Assembly: GCF_000759835.1 (NCBI RefSeq)
Contig: NZ_BBNB01000011.1
Location: 1-59,579, forward strand
DNA: 59,579 nt
Origin: Citrobacter sedlakii NBRC 105722
GTDB taxonomy: Bacteria > Pseudomonadota > Gammaproteobacteria > Enterobacterales > Enterobacteriaceae
Direction: 5' to 3'
Within the stretch, counting starts at the first letter, position 1, and each line of letters begins with the position of its first letter. Of this stretch, positions 28,812 through 37,840 are shown piece after piece. A program made the translations under genes and the position numbers. The notes under the pieces were generated by a model that worked only from the letters and a program-made list of their open reading frames with translations, was not told the DNA's origin and searched no databases.

Positions 28812-29543
28812 ATGCGAATTCCCCGCATTTATCACCGTGAACCCATTATCGCTAACACGCAATTTTCATTGTGCGAAGATGCCGCGAATCATATCGGGCG
28901 CGTACTGCGGATGGGGCCGGGTCAGGCGCTGCAGCTGTTTGACGGCAGCAATCAGGTTTTTGACGCCGAAATTACCCATGCCAGTAAAAAGAGCGTGGAG
29001 GTAAAGGTTCTGCGCGGAGAAACAGACGATCGCGAATCGCCGTTACATATTCACCTTGGACAGGTGATGTCGCGCGGTGAAAAAATGGAATTCACCATCC
29101 AGAAATCGATCGAGCTTGGTGTAAGCCTCATTACGCCACTTTTTTCTGAGCGCTGCGGCGTTAAACTGGATAATGAACGTCTGAACAAGAAGCTGCAGCA
29201 GTGGCAAAAAATCGCCATCGCCGCCTGCGAACAGTGTGGCCGCAACCGGGTGCCGGAAATCCGCCCGGCGATGGACCTGGAAGCCTGGTGCGCGGAACAG
29301 GAAGAAGGGTTAAAACTGAACCTTCATCCCCGCGCCAGCAACAGTATTAATACGCTGCCGCTGCCGGTTGAACGCGTTCGTCTGCTGATTGGCCCGGAAG
29401 GCGGGCTGTCGGCAGATGAAATCGCCATGACCGCACGCTACCAGTTTACTGATATTCTGTTAGGACCTCGCGTTCTGCGTACTGAGACAACTGCGCTCAC
29501 CGCCATCACCGCGCTGCAGGTGCGTTTTGGCGATCTGGGCTAA
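28812..29543 (+). CDS. rsmE: 16S rRNA m3U1498 methyltransferase
   Basis: SPOUT-class enzyme that methylates N3 of U1498 in 16S rRNA using S-adenosylmethionine. The 243-residue product starts MRIPRIYH, has an N-terminal PUA-like domain ([20 protein letters not shown]) and the C-terminal knotted methyltransferase core with [14 protein letters not shown] and [11 protein letters not shown]. The start at 28812 follows the family and lies clear of endA. It is followed 12 nt later by gshB, probably in one transcript. Confidence 0.97.
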   Translation: MRIPRIYHREPIIANTQFSLCEDAANHIGRVLRMGPGQALQLFDGSNQVFDAEITHASKKSVEVKVLRGETDDRESPLHIHLGQVMSRGEKMEFTIQKSIELGVSLITPLFSERCGVKLDNERLNKKLQQWQKIAIAACEQCGRNRVPEIRPAMDLEAWCAEQEEGLKLNLHPRASNSINTLPLPVERVRLLIGPEGGLSADEIAMTARYQFTDILLGPRVLRTETTALTAITALQVRFGDLG

Positions 29544-29555
29544 CGGAGAAGAATA

Positions 29556-30503
29556 ATGATCAAGCTCGGCATCGTGATGGACCCCATCGCAAGCATCAAC
29601 ATCAAGAAAGACTCCAGCTTCGCTATGCTGCTGGAAGCGCAACGTCGTGGTTACGAACTTCATTATATGGAGATGGCCGATCTTTATTTGATCAATGGTG
29701 AAGCCCGCGCGCATACGCGCACGCTGAGCGTCGAGCAGAACTACGACAAATGGTATGACTTTACCGGCGAGCAGGATCTGGCGCTGGCGGATCTCGACGT
29801 GATTCTGATGCGTAAAGATCCGCCGTTTGATACCGAATTTATTTACGCCACCTACATTCTGGAGCGCGCCGAAGAGAAAGGTACACTGATCGTGAACAAA
29901 CCGCAGAGTCTGCGCGACTGTAATGAAAAACTGTTCACCGCCTGGTTCTCTGACCTGACGCCGGAAACGCTGGTCACCCGCAACAAAGCACAGTTGAAAG
30001 CCTTCTGGCAAAAACACAGCGACATTATTCTTAAGCCGCTGGACGGCATGGGCGGCGCGTCCATTTTCCGGGTGAAAGAGGGAGATCCGAACCTCGGAGT
30101 GATTGCCGAGACCCTGACCGAGCATGGCACCCGTTACTGCATGGCGCAGAACTATCTGCCGGCGATTGTCGATGGCGATAAGCGCGTGCTGGTGGTGGAT
30201 GGCGAGCCGGTGCCGTACTGCCTGGCGCGTATCCCGCAGGGCGGCGAAACCCGTGGCAACCTCGCCGCGGGCGGTCGTGGCGAACCGCGTCCATTAACCG
30301 ACAGCGACTGGGAAATCGCGCGCCGCATTGGGCCAACGCTGAAAGCTAAAGGGCTGATTTTTGTCGGTCTGGACATCATTGGCGATCGCCTGACCGAGAT
30401 TAACGTCACCAGCCCGACCTGTATTCGCGAGATTGAAGCGGAGTTCCCCGTCTCCATTACCGGCATGCTGATGGACGCCATCGAAGCGCGCCTTGCCAGG
30501 TAA
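29556..30503 (+). CDS. gshB: Glutathione synthetase
   Basis: Joins gamma-glutamylcysteine and glycine with ATP to make glutathione. The 315-residue ATP-grasp protein matches E. coli GshB: KLGIVMDPI at the N-terminus, DVILMRKDPPFD, the ATP-binding segment ILKPLDGMGGASIFRV, and the C-terminal metal and substrate region LTEINVTSPTCIREIE. It lies 12 nt after rsmE with a good ribosome site (ACGGAGAAG). Confidence 0.98.
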   Translation: MIKLGIVMDPIASINIKKDSSFAMLLEAQRRGYELHYMEMADLYLINGEARAHTRTLSVEQNYDKWYDFTGEQDLALADLDVILMRKDPPFDTEFIYATYILERAEEKGTLIVNKPQSLRDCNEKLFTAWFSDLTPETLVTRNKAQLKAFWQKHSDIILKPLDGMGGASIFRVKEGDPNLGVIAETLTEHGTRYCMAQNYLPAIVDGDKRVLVVDGEPVPYCLARIPQGGETRGNLAAGGRGEPRPLTDSDWEIARRIGPTLKAKGLIFVGLDIIGDRLTEINVTSPTCIREIEAEFPVSITGMLMDAIEARLAR

Positions 30504-30511
30504 AATCTGAC

Positions 30512-30543
30512 GCCGGACGCGACGCCTGGTCGTCGTGTCCGGC
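30512..30543. repeat. REP-type hairpin after gshB
   Basis: A 13-bp near-perfect stem (GCCGGACGCGACG with CGTCGTGTCCGGC) with a six-base loop just beyond the gshB stop. It has the GCCGGA... sequence of REP elements and lacks a T run. It may protect the rsmE-gshB message. Confidence 0.6.
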
Positions 30544-30678
30544 TGACATTTTGCGTCCCTGTTCGCCAGATAAAGCGAAGCCCCATCCGGCAACGCGTTT
30601 CTAAGAGTGACAATTTAACGCTTTCCACACATACTGACCCCTGTTGATTTTTTAAACCAGGACACAGAACCTCTGACA

Positions 30679-31242
30679 ATGAATTTACAGCATCACTTTC
30701 TTATTGCCATGCCTGCTCTCCAGGATCCGATTTTCCGCCGCTCTGTGGTCTATATTTGCGAACATAATGAAGATGGCGCAATGGGGATTATTGTTAACAA
30801 ACCGCTGGAAAACTTGCAGATTGAAGGAATTCTGGAAAAGCTGAAAATCACCCCGGAACCGCGCGATCCGGCTATTCGCCTGGATAAAGCGGTGATGCTC
30901 GGCGGCCCGCTGGCGGAAGATCGCGGGTTTATCCTGCACACCCCTCCGTCGCGTTTTTCATCAAGCATTCGCATTTCCGATAACACGGTCATTACCACTT
31001 CCCGTGACGTACTGGAAACCTTAGGCACCCGCGAACAACCCTCTGAAGTGCTGGTCGCGCTGGGCTACGCGTCGTGGGATAAAGGCCAACTGGAGCAAGA
31101 GTTGCTGGATAACGCCTGGCTGACCGCACCCGCCGATCTCAATATTCTGTTCAAAACGCCGATAGCCGACCGCTGGCGCGACGCTGCCAGACTGATTGGC
31201 ATCGACATTCAGACCATGCCCGGCGTGGCGGGGCATGCCTGA
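30679..31242 (+). CDS. yqgE: UPF0301/DUF179 protein YqgE
   Basis: A 187-residue protein of the widely conserved DUF179 (AlgH) family; molecular function unknown. Conserved family patterns are visible: [22 protein letters not shown] near the N-terminus, GIIVNKP and [11 protein letters not shown]. It overlaps yqgF by one base (TGATG), a pairing kept across many proteobacteria, which suggests linked expression. Confidence 0.95.
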   Translation: MNLQHHFLIAMPALQDPIFRRSVVYICEHNEDGAMGIIVNKPLENLQIEGILEKLKITPEPRDPAIRLDKAVMLGGPLAEDRGFILHTPPSRFSSSIRISDNTVITTSRDVLETLGTREQPSEVLVALGYASWDKGQLEQELLDNAWLTAPADLNILFKTPIADRWRDAARLIGIDIQTMPGVAGHA

Positions 31243-31658
31243 TGAGCGGAACGTTACTGGCCTTTGATTTTGGCACCAAAAGTATCGGCGTGGCGATTGG
31301 TCAACGCGTCACCGGCACCGCCCGCCCGCTTCCGGCCATTAAAGCGCAGGACGGCACGCCGGACTGGCTACTCGTCGAACGCCTGCTCAAAGAGTGGCAG
31401 CCGGATGAAATCATCGTTGGCTTGCCGCTAAACATGGACGGCACCGAGCAACCGCTCACTGCCCGCGCGCGCAAATTTGCTAACCGCATCCATGGTCGAT
31501 TTGGCGTGACGGTAACGCTGCATGACGAACGCCTGAGCACCGTTGAAGCACGGTCTGGCCTGTTTGAGCAAGGCGGCTATCGTGCGCTCAACAAAGGTAA
31601 GATTGACTCCGCTTCTGCAGTCATCATTCTCGAAAGCTATTTCGAGCAGGGTTATTGA
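31242..31658 (+). CDS. yqgF: Holliday-junction resolvase-like / 16S rRNA processing nuclease YqgF (RuvX)
   Basis: A 138-residue RNase H-fold protein. In E. coli it is essential and implicated in maturation of the 16S rRNA 5' end; the name RuvX reflects its resemblance to RuvC. Acidic active-site residues are seen in [15 protein letters not shown] (first Asp), [10 protein letters not shown] (Glu and neighbours) and [14 protein letters not shown] (last Asp). Start overlaps the yqgE stop. Confidence 0.95.
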   Translation: MSGTLLAFDFGTKSIGVAIGQRVTGTARPLPAIKAQDGTPDWLLVERLLKEWQPDEIIVGLPLNMDGTEQPLTARARKFANRIHGRFGVTVTLHDERLSTVEARSGLFEQGGYRALNKGKIDSASAVIILESYFEQGY

Positions 31659-31691
31659 GGCGCCCTCTGCGTTGACACGCCGCTTAGCTGG

Positions 31692-32672
31692 CTACACTCG
31701 CCCCTGCGCCTGACGCTGCTGCCAACTCTGGGCAAAGGTCATCATTCCTGCCTGCTGTCCGGTCTGAATGACATGGGGTAGTTGGTACGTTTTGCCCTCA
31801 CGAATTAAATTTCCCGTCGCTGGGGTGTTGATCAGCAATTCAAACAGCGCAACGCGCCCTTCCTGCTTGTCGGGCTCCAGCTTTTGCGACAGAACGGCGC
31901 GCAGACTGCCCGCCAGTTGGCTGCGCACCGGCTCTTTTTCCTGCGCCGGAAAGGTATCCACCAGCCGCTCGACGGCCTGCGCCGCGCCGCGGGTATGTAG
32001 CGTCGCCAATACCAGATGCCCGGTTTCCGCCGCCGTCAGCGCCAGGCGGATGGTCTCGCTGTCCCGCAGTTCCCCGAGCAGAATAACGTCTGGGTCTTCC
32101 CGCAGCGCCGCGCGTAATCCCGCGGCAAACGATGAGCAATGCATACCGATCTCACGCTGTTGAATCAGGCAGCGTTGGCTGGCGTAAATGTACTCAATGG
32201 GATCTTCCAGCGTCAGAATATGTCCGTCGGTATGGCGGTTGAGCCAGTCCACCATTGCCGCCAGGGTGGTGGATTTACCGCTGCCCGTCGCTCCGGTCAC
32301 CAGTATCAGTCCGTTCTCGCTGGCAAGCAGTTCAGGCAGTGCCGCAGGCGTCGCCAGCGCTTCCAGGGTGGCACAACGGGAGGGCAACAAGCGCAGCGCC
32401 AGCGATATCCCCCGCTGTTGACGAAAGGCGCTGGCCCGCAAGCGCTGGTTACCCGTAAGCGTGACGGCGAAATCAAGCTGCCCTTCCTGCTGAAACACCG
32501 CCTGCTGTCGCGCATCAAGCCATTGCGCCAACAGGCTGTCCATATCCGGTATAGGGAATGGCGCCGCCTCAAGCCGTCCTCGCTTGCGCCATCGCGCCGG
32601 CCACGCATTGCTTAGGTGTAGATCCGAGACATTATGCTTTACACTAAGGGCCACAATTTCTTCCATATTCAT
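31692..32672 (-). CDS. yggR: PilT-like secretion/twitching ATPase YggR
   Basis: A 326-residue member of the GspE/PilT ATPase superfamily. It has Walker A GATGSGKST, an Asp box LTLEDPIEYIY, Walker B VILLGELRDSETI and the His box LATLHTRGAAQAV, all intact. PilT proteins power pilus retraction, but no type IV pilus genes are nearby and the enterobacterial protein's role is unsettled. The start at 32672 (MNMEEIV) follows the family. It is divergent from yggS with only 17 bp between starts, so the two promoters must overlap the opposite coding sequences. Confidence 0.92.
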   Translation of the reverse strand: MNMEEIVALSVKHNVSDLHLSNAWPARWRKRGRLEAAPFPIPDMDSLLAQWLDARQQAVFQQEGQLDFAVTLTGNQRLRASAFRQQRGISLALRLLPSRCATLEALATPAALPELLASENGLILVTGATGSGKSTTLAAMVDWLNRHTDGHILTLEDPIEYIYASQRCLIQQREIGMHCSSFAAGLRAALREDPDVILLGELRDSETIRLALTAAETGHLVLATLHTRGAAQAVERLVDTFPAQEKEPVRSQLAGSLRAVLSQKLEPDKQEGRVALFELLINTPATGNLIREGKTYQLPHVIQTGQQAGMMTFAQSWQQRQAQGRV

Positions 32673-32689
32673 AGATGCATCCTCGGAAA

Positions 32690-33394
32690 ATGAACGATAT
32701 CGCGCATAACCTGGCACAGGTCCGGGACAAAATCTCAGCCGCCGCATCGCGTTGCGGTCGCGCTTCAGAAGAAGTTACGTTGCTTGCAGTCAGTAAAACC
32801 AAACCTGCGAGCGCCATCGAAGAAGCCATCGCTGCCGGACAGCGTGCATTTGGCGAAAATTACGTGCAGGAAGGGGTGGAGAAAATCCGCCATTTTCAGG
32901 CGCAAGGCGTTGAAGGCCTGCAATGGCACTTTATCGGCCCGCTACAGTCCAATAAAAGCCGTCTGGTGGCGGAGCATTTTGACTGGTGCCATACCATTGA
33001 CCGTCTGCGCATCGCCGCGCGTCTGAGCGAGCAACGTCCGGCTGAACTTCCTCCACTTAACGTGCTGATTCAAATCAATATTAGTGATGAGAACAGCAAG
33101 TCCGGGATTTCGCTGGAGGCCCTGGATGCGCTTGCTGCGGAGGTCGTTGAATTACCCCATCTTCGCCTGCGTGGTCTGATGGCGATTCCGGCGCCAGAGT
33201 CAGATTATGTAAGGCAGTTTGAAGTCGCACGCCAAATGGCTGTAGCATTTGCCGGGCTGCAAGCGCGCTATCCTGACGTCGACACGCTGTCACTGGGCAT
33301 GTCGGACGATATGGATGCCGCTATCGCCGCCGGTAGTACGATGGTCCGTATCGGCACCGCCATCTTTGGCGCCCGGGATTACACAAAAAATTAA
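32690..33394 (+). CDS. yggS: PLP homeostasis protein YggS (PLPBP family)
   Basis: A 234-residue single-domain alanine-racemase-fold protein that binds pyridoxal phosphate without known enzymatic activity and keeps PLP and amino-acid pools balanced. The PLP lysine lies in LLAVSKTKPA, with GENYVQEG, HFIGPLQSNK and the phosphate-binding LSLGMSDDMDAAI ... GSTMVRIGTAIFG visible. The start at 32690 is five codons into the longest frame and matches the family. First gene of the yggS-yggT-yggU-rdgB-hemW cluster. Confidence 0.96.
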   Translation: MNDIAHNLAQVRDKISAAASRCGRASEEVTLLAVSKTKPASAIEEAIAAGQRAFGENYVQEGVEKIRHFQAQGVEGLQWHFIGPLQSNKSRLVAEHFDWCHTIDRLRIAARLSEQRPAELPPLNVLIQINISDENSKSGISLEALDALAAEVVELPHLRLRGLMAIPAPESDYVRQFEVARQMAVAFAGLQARYPDVDTLSLGMSDDMDAAIAAGSTMVRIGTAIFGARDYTKN

Positions 33395-33412
33395 GGAAAA
33401 CTGAGGAACGCG

Positions 33413-33979
33413 ATGAATACGTTGACCTTCCTGCTCTCAACGGTAATTGAGCTGTACACCATGGTGCTGTTGTTGCGCGTGTGGATGCAGTGGGCTCGCT
33501 GCGATTTTTACAACCCTTTCTCCCAGTTCGTGGTGAAAGTCACGCAGCCGATTATTGGCCCCTTGCGCCGCATCATTCCACCGATGGGCCCTATCGACAG
33601 CGCCTCTTTGCTGGTGGCGTTTATCCTCAGCTTTATCAAAGCGATCGTGCTGTTTAAGGTGGTGACCTTCCTGCCGATTATCTGGATTGCCGCGCTGCTG
33701 ATCGTGCTGAAGACTATCGGTCTGCTGATTTTCTGGGTGCTGCTGGTGATGGCGATTATGAGTTGGGTCAGCCAGGGCCGCAGCCCGATCGAATTCGTGC
33801 TGATGCAGTTGGCCGACCCGCTGCTGCGCCCGATACGCCGCATTTTGCCCGGTATGGGCGGTATTGATTTCTCCCCGATGATCCTTGTTCTGCTGCTGTA
33901 TGTGATCAACATGGGGATTGGCGAGCTGTTACAGGCCACCGGAAACATGCTGCTGCCGGGGCTGTGGATGGCGCTATGA
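33413..33979 (+). CDS. yggT: YggT family inner-membrane protein
   Basis: A 188-residue protein with two copies of the YGGT repeat, each a membrane segment followed by the pattern DPLL/[21 protein letters not shown] and [21 protein letters not shown]. About four to six membrane helices. In E. coli it has been linked to osmotic or K+ stress tolerance; a molecular role is not clear. It overlaps yggU by four bases. Confidence 0.94.
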   Translation: MNTLTFLLSTVIELYTMVLLLRVWMQWARCDFYNPFSQFVVKVTQPIIGPLRRIIPPMGPIDSASLLVAFILSFIKAIVLFKVVTFLPIIWIAALLIVLKTIGLLIFWVLLVMAIMSWVSQGRSPIEFVLMQLADPLLRPIRRILPGMGGIDFSPMILVLLLYVINMGIGELLQATGNMLLPGLWMAL

Positions 33980-34266
33980 GTGCCGTAACGCGCTGCGAAG
34001 ACGGTCTGGTTTTACGGTTGTATATTCAGCCGAAAGCCAGCCGTGACAGCATTGTCGGTTTACACGGCGACGAACTGAAAGTCGCCATTACCGCTCCGCC
34101 GGTAGACGGCCAGGCGAACAGCCATCTGGTGAAGTTTCTCGGCAAGCAGTTCCGCGTGGCGAAAAGCCAGGTCATTATTGAAAAGGGCGAACTTGGCCGC
34201 CATAAACAGGTTAAAATTCTTCATCCGCAACAGATCCCGCCCGAAGTCTCGGCGTTAACAGATTAG
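33976..34266 (+). CDS. yggU: UPF0235 protein YggU
   Basis: A 96-residue DUF167 protein of unknown function with the conserved core [20 protein letters not shown] and [18 protein letters not shown]. The start at 33976 forms an ATGA overlap with the yggT stop; the longer in-frame start four codons earlier is not favoured. It sits 7 nt before rdgB. Confidence 0.93.
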   Translation: MSAVTRCEDGLVLRLYIQPKASRDSIVGLHGDELKVAITAPPVDGQANSHLVKFLGKQFRVAKSQVIIEKGELGRHKQVKILHPQQIPPEVSALTD

Positions 34267-34273
34267 GTATCCT

Positions 34274-34867
34274 ATGCAAAAAGTTGTCCTCGCTACCGGC
34301 AATGCCGGTAAAGTGCGTGAGCTTGCATCGCTGCTGAGCGATTTCGGGCTTGAAGTCGTGGCGCAAACGGCACTCGGCGTCGATTCCGCCGAAGAGACCG
34401 GCCTGACTTTCATTGAAAATGCGATCCTGAAAGCGCGCCATGCGGCTCAGGTTACCGGTTTACCGGCGATTGCCGACGACTCCGGTCTGGCGGTTGACGC
34501 GCTGGGCGGCGCGCCGGGGATCTACTCCGCGCGCTACGCCGGTGAGGACGCCACTGACCAGCAGAATCTGGAAAAGCTGTTGCACACCATGCAGGACATT
34601 CCGGACGATAAACGCCAGGCGCGTTTCCACTGTGTGCTGGTTTATCTGCGCCACGCGAACGATCCGACCCCATTGGTCTGCCACGGCAGTTGGCCGGGCG
34701 TTATCACACGCGAAGCGGCAGGTAGCGGCGGCTTTGGCTACGACCCCATTTTCTTTGTCCCTTCGGAAGGCAAAACCGCGGCTGAACTGACCCGCGAAGA
34801 AAAAATCGCGATTTCCCACCGTGGACAGGCGCTGAAGCTGTTACTGGAAGCCTTGCGTAATGGTTAA
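34274..34867 (+). CDS. rdgB: dITP/XTP pyrophosphatase (house-cleaning NTPase)
   Basis: Removes non-canonical purine triphosphates (dITP, dHAPTP, XTP) to the monophosphate, preventing their use in DNA. The 197-residue Ham1-family protein shows [13 protein letters not shown] at the N-terminus, [17 protein letters not shown], the metal-binding [22 protein letters not shown], and GGFGYDPIF. It overlaps hemW by eight bases. Confidence 0.97.
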   Translation: MQKVVLATGNAGKVRELASLLSDFGLEVVAQTALGVDSAEETGLTFIENAILKARHAAQVTGLPAIADDSGLAVDALGGAPGIYSARYAGEDATDQQNLEKLLHTMQDIPDDKRQARFHCVLVYLRHANDPTPLVCHGSWPGVITREAAGSGGFGYDPIFFVPSEGKTAAELTREEKIAISHRGQALKLLLEALRNG

Positions 34868-35996
34868 GCTACCGCCGCTGAGTCTTTATATTCACATTCC
34901 GTGGTGCGTGCAGAAATGCCCGTACTGCGACTTTAATTCGCATGCGTTAAAGGGCGAAGTGCCGCACGACGATTACGTTCAGCACCTGCTGAGCGATCTG
35001 GATGCGGACGTCGCATACGCACAGGGGCGTGAAGTAAAGACCCTTTTCATTGGCGGCGGTACGCCGAGTTTGCTTTCCGGCCCGGCGATGCAAACGCTGC
35101 TCGATGGCGTGCGAGCGCGCCTGAATCTGGCCGCCGATGCGGAAATCACCATGGAAGCGAATCCCGGAACGGTAGAGGCCGATCGCTTCGTCGACTATCA
35201 ACGCGCTGGCGTTAACCGTATCTCCATCGGCGTACAGAGCTTTAGTGAGCCGAAGCTGAAACGGCTTGGGCGTATTCACGGCCCGGAAGAAGCGCTACGT
35301 GCGGCGAATCTGGCCTGCGGGCTGGGTCTGCGCAGTTTTAACCTTGATCTGATGCACGGCCTGCCGGACCAGACGCTGGAAGAGGCGCTTGGCGATCTGA
35401 AACAGGCGATTGCGCTTAATCCACCGCATCTTTCCTGGTATCAGCTGACCATTGAACCGAACACGCTGTTTGGCTCACGCCCACCGGTACTGCCGGATGA
35501 CGATGCGCTGTGGGATATTTTCGAACAAGGACACCAGTTGCTGACCGCCGCCGGTTATCAGCAATACGAAACCTCTGCCTATGCCAGACCGGGCTATCAG
35601 TGCCAGCACAACCTGAACTACTGGCGCTTTGGCGACTATCTGGGGATTGGCTGCGGCGCACACGGCAAAGTCACCTTCCCGGACGGCAGGATCTTGCGCA
35701 CCACGAAAACCCGTCATCCGCGCGGCTATATGCAAGGACGGTATCTGGAAAGCCAGCGTGATGTGGCGCAAGCGGACAAACCGTTCGAATTCTTTATGAA
35801 CCGCTTCCGTTTGCTGGAAGCCGCGCCCCGTCGCGAATTCAGCGAATACACCGGCCTGAGCGAAACGACGATTCGCCGGCAAATCGACGACGCGAAAGCG
35901 CAGGGTTATCTGACCGAAAGCGAAGAATACTGGCAGATCACTCAGCACGGTAAACTGTTTCTCAACTCTCTCCTCGAACTATTTCTTGCCGAATAA
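34860..35996 (+). CDS. hemW: Haem chaperone HemW (radical SAM, HemN-like)
   Basis: A 378-residue radical SAM protein related to coproporphyrinogen oxidase HemN but acting as a haem-binding chaperone. The iron-sulphur motif [10 protein letters not shown] (CX3CX2C) is at about residues 16-23, followed by [12 protein letters not shown] and [17 protein letters not shown]. The HNxxYW haem-binding pattern is present in [21 protein letters not shown]. Last gene of the yggS cluster, starting within rdgB. Confidence 0.96.
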   Translation: MVKLPPLSLYIHIPWCVQKCPYCDFNSHALKGEVPHDDYVQHLLSDLDADVAYAQGREVKTLFIGGGTPSLLSGPAMQTLLDGVRARLNLAADAEITMEANPGTVEADRFVDYQRAGVNRISIGVQSFSEPKLKRLGRIHGPEEALRAANLACGLGLRSFNLDLMHGLPDQTLEEALGDLKQAIALNPPHLSWYQLTIEPNTLFGSRPPVLPDDDALWDIFEQGHQLLTAAGYQQYETSAYARPGYQCQHNLNYWRFGDYLGIGCGAHGKVTFPDGRILRTTKTRHPRGYMQGRYLESQRDVAQADKPFEFFMNRFRLLEAAPRREFSEYTGLSETTIRRQIDDAKAQGYLTESEEYWQITQHGKLFLNSLLELFLAE

Positions 35997-36302
35997 ATAG
36001 CGCGCGCCTTTTTAAAGGCGCCCATTCCTCCGACCAATAAATTCGATAAAACCGAACGGTAAGCGCGGTATTTCCACATAATATTCTTCTTCATTATTTT
36101 TATTGAAATAAAAAAACCCTGCACTGCGAAAAATATATCCAACATGGCGCACAAAACAGATACAAACTCCTTTCGGCTGACGCATTAGTGATTAAGATGG
36201 CGCACAGATGTACGACAACTATGTCAATCTATCATACAGAAATTAAATTACTGACAGCAGATATAAACCACTATCTTCCCTCTGGAGCATGGAGCCTACC
36301 TT
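35997..36302. other. AT-rich intergenic region upstream of the TRAP operon
   Basis: About 306 bases. A short palindrome (GCGCC TTTTTAAA GGCGC, 36004-36021) follows hemW but has no T run. The remainder is AT-rich and must hold the TRAP operon promoter; I do not recognise a regulator site with confidence. Confidence 0.5.
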
Positions 36303-37289
36303 ATGAAGATCAGATCGTTTTCTCGTTCATTATTATGCGCTTCCCTTCTTGCACTATTGAGCGCCGGCGCCAGCGCGGCGGAAAAAGTGACGCTAAAACT
36401 GGCGCACAATCTCGAGCGTAGCCATGTCGTCCATCAGGCGTTTGAAGAGCTGGCAAAAGAGGTGAAACAACTTTCTGACGGTAAAATGACGGTGCGTATT
36501 TACCCCAGCAGCCAAATGGGCAATGCCCGCGAAACAATGGAACTGCTACAAAATGGCGCGCTGGATATGACAAAAGGTTCCGCCAGCGATCTGGAATCTT
36601 TTGATAACGTCTACGCAATTTATAATTTGCCTTTCTTATTTAAAGATCAGAATCATTTCAATAAAGTGGTATTTGGCGAAGTCGGTAAAGAAATTATGGA
36701 TTCCACTAAAGACAAAGGATTCTTTGCCCTTTCCGCCTATGTTGCCGGTACGCGTAGCTTTTACGCCAAAAAACCCATTACCCGGCCTGAAGACCTGAAA
36801 GGTTTAAAAATCCGCGTTCAGGCCAGCCCGACGACCATTAAAATGATCGAGCTGATGGGCGGTTCGCCCACGCCCATCTCCTTTGGGGAAGTTTATACCG
36901 CCATGCAACAAGGGGTGGTAGATGGCGCGGAGAACAACGTGCCTTCCTGGGTACAGACGCGTCACATTGAAATCGCCAAAGTGTTTTCTGAGGACGAGCA
37001 TGCCTCTATTCCTGATTTTCTGGTGATCTCAACGAAAACCTGGGACAAGCTCACGCCTGAACAGCAGCAGATCCTGAGTACCGCAGCGAAAAACTCTGAA
37101 GCTCATCAGCAAAAACTGTGGGACAAGATCGACGCCGATACCCGCGCGCAAGCGAAAGCCATGGGCGGCGAAATCATAAAAGTCGAGAAAGCCCCGTTCC
37201 GTGCAGCGGTACAGCCCCTGTTTGATGACTTCAAGAAAGATTCCAGGCAAGCCGCGCTGCTGGAAAAATTTGAAAACGCCGCGCAATAA
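36303..37289 (+). CDS. TRAP transporter periplasmic solute-binding protein (DctP family)
   Basis: Periplasmic receptor that captures an organic acid and delivers it to the TRAP membrane subunits. The 328-residue protein has a signal peptide (cleavage near AGASAAE), LKLAHNLERSHVVHQAFEE, the conserved carboxylate-binding Arg in LKGLKIRVQASPT, SFGEVYTAMQQGVVDGAENN, and the AENNVPSW pattern seen in DctP proteins for C4-acids and sugar acids. The exact substrate cannot be read from sequence; uronate- or aldonate-type acids are plausible. The start has GGAG about 15 bases upstream and gives the signal peptide. First of a three-gene operon. Confidence 0.9.
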   Translation: MKIRSFSRSLLCASLLALLSAGASAAEKVTLKLAHNLERSHVVHQAFEELAKEVKQLSDGKMTVRIYPSSQMGNARETMELLQNGALDMTKGSASDLESFDNVYAIYNLPFLFKDQNHFNKVVFGEVGKEIMDSTKDKGFFALSAYVAGTRSFYAKKPITRPEDLKGLKIRVQASPTTIKMIELMGGSPTPISFGEVYTAMQQGVVDGAENNVPSWVQTRHIEIAKVFSEDEHASIPDFLVISTKTWDKLTPEQQQILSTAAKNSEAHQQKLWDKIDADTRAQAKAMGGEIIKVEKAPFRAAVQPLFDDFKKDSRQAALLEKFENAAQ

Positions 37290-37333
37290 CCACTCTTCCG
37301 GGCCAGCCGCAGGCCCGGCACACCGGGATTTTA

Positions 37334-37840
37334 ATGATGATATTTAACCGCCTAAAACTTGCGGTAGACCGCGTCATTGCCGCATTTTCCGTCATCGTCA
37401 TGATTGCGCTGGTGATCTGCGTGGTCTGGCAGGTTTTTAGCCGCTATGTGCTCAACCAGCCCAGCACGTTAACCGATGAACTGGCGCGCTTTTTAATGAT
37501 TTGGGTTGGCCTGTTGGGCGCGGCCTATACGGTCGGCGCACAGCGCCACCTGTCAATTGACCTGCTGGCGATGTCGCTCGACAAACGCAAGCAGGCCCTG
37601 CTTAGTCTGCTGATCAACGTGATGATTTTCGGCTTCGCCGGATCCGTCATCGTTACCGGTGGCCTGAAGCTGATCGAGAAAACGCTGGCGACAGCGCAGG
37701 TGTCTGCGGCGATGCAGATCCCGATGGGCTACGTGTACTTTATCCTGCCGCTGTGCGGCGTGGTGATGATGTTCTATGCCCTGTGCTTTATTTATCAAAG
37801 CCTTCAACAACTGAAAAACGGTACGCAGGGAGTCGTCTGA
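37334..37840 (+). CDS. TRAP transporter small membrane subunit (DctQ family)
   Basis: A 168-residue inner-membrane protein with four predicted helices, the small subunit of a TRAP carrier. Visible family pattern: WQVFSRYVLNQPSTLTDELARFLMIWVGLLGAAYT (positions about 32-66), with the conserved Arg-Tyr and the Thr/Glu before helix 2. It lies between the binding protein and the large subunit; its TGA stop overlaps the next ATG by one base. Confidence 0.92.
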   Translation: MMIFNRLKLAVDRVIAAFSVIVMIALVICVVWQVFSRYVLNQPSTLTDELARFLMIWVGLLGAAYTVGAQRHLSIDLLAMSLDKRKQALLSLLINVMIFGFAGSVIVTGGLKLIEKTLATAQVSAAMQIPMGYVYFILPLCGVVMMFYALCFIYQSLQQLKNGTQGVV

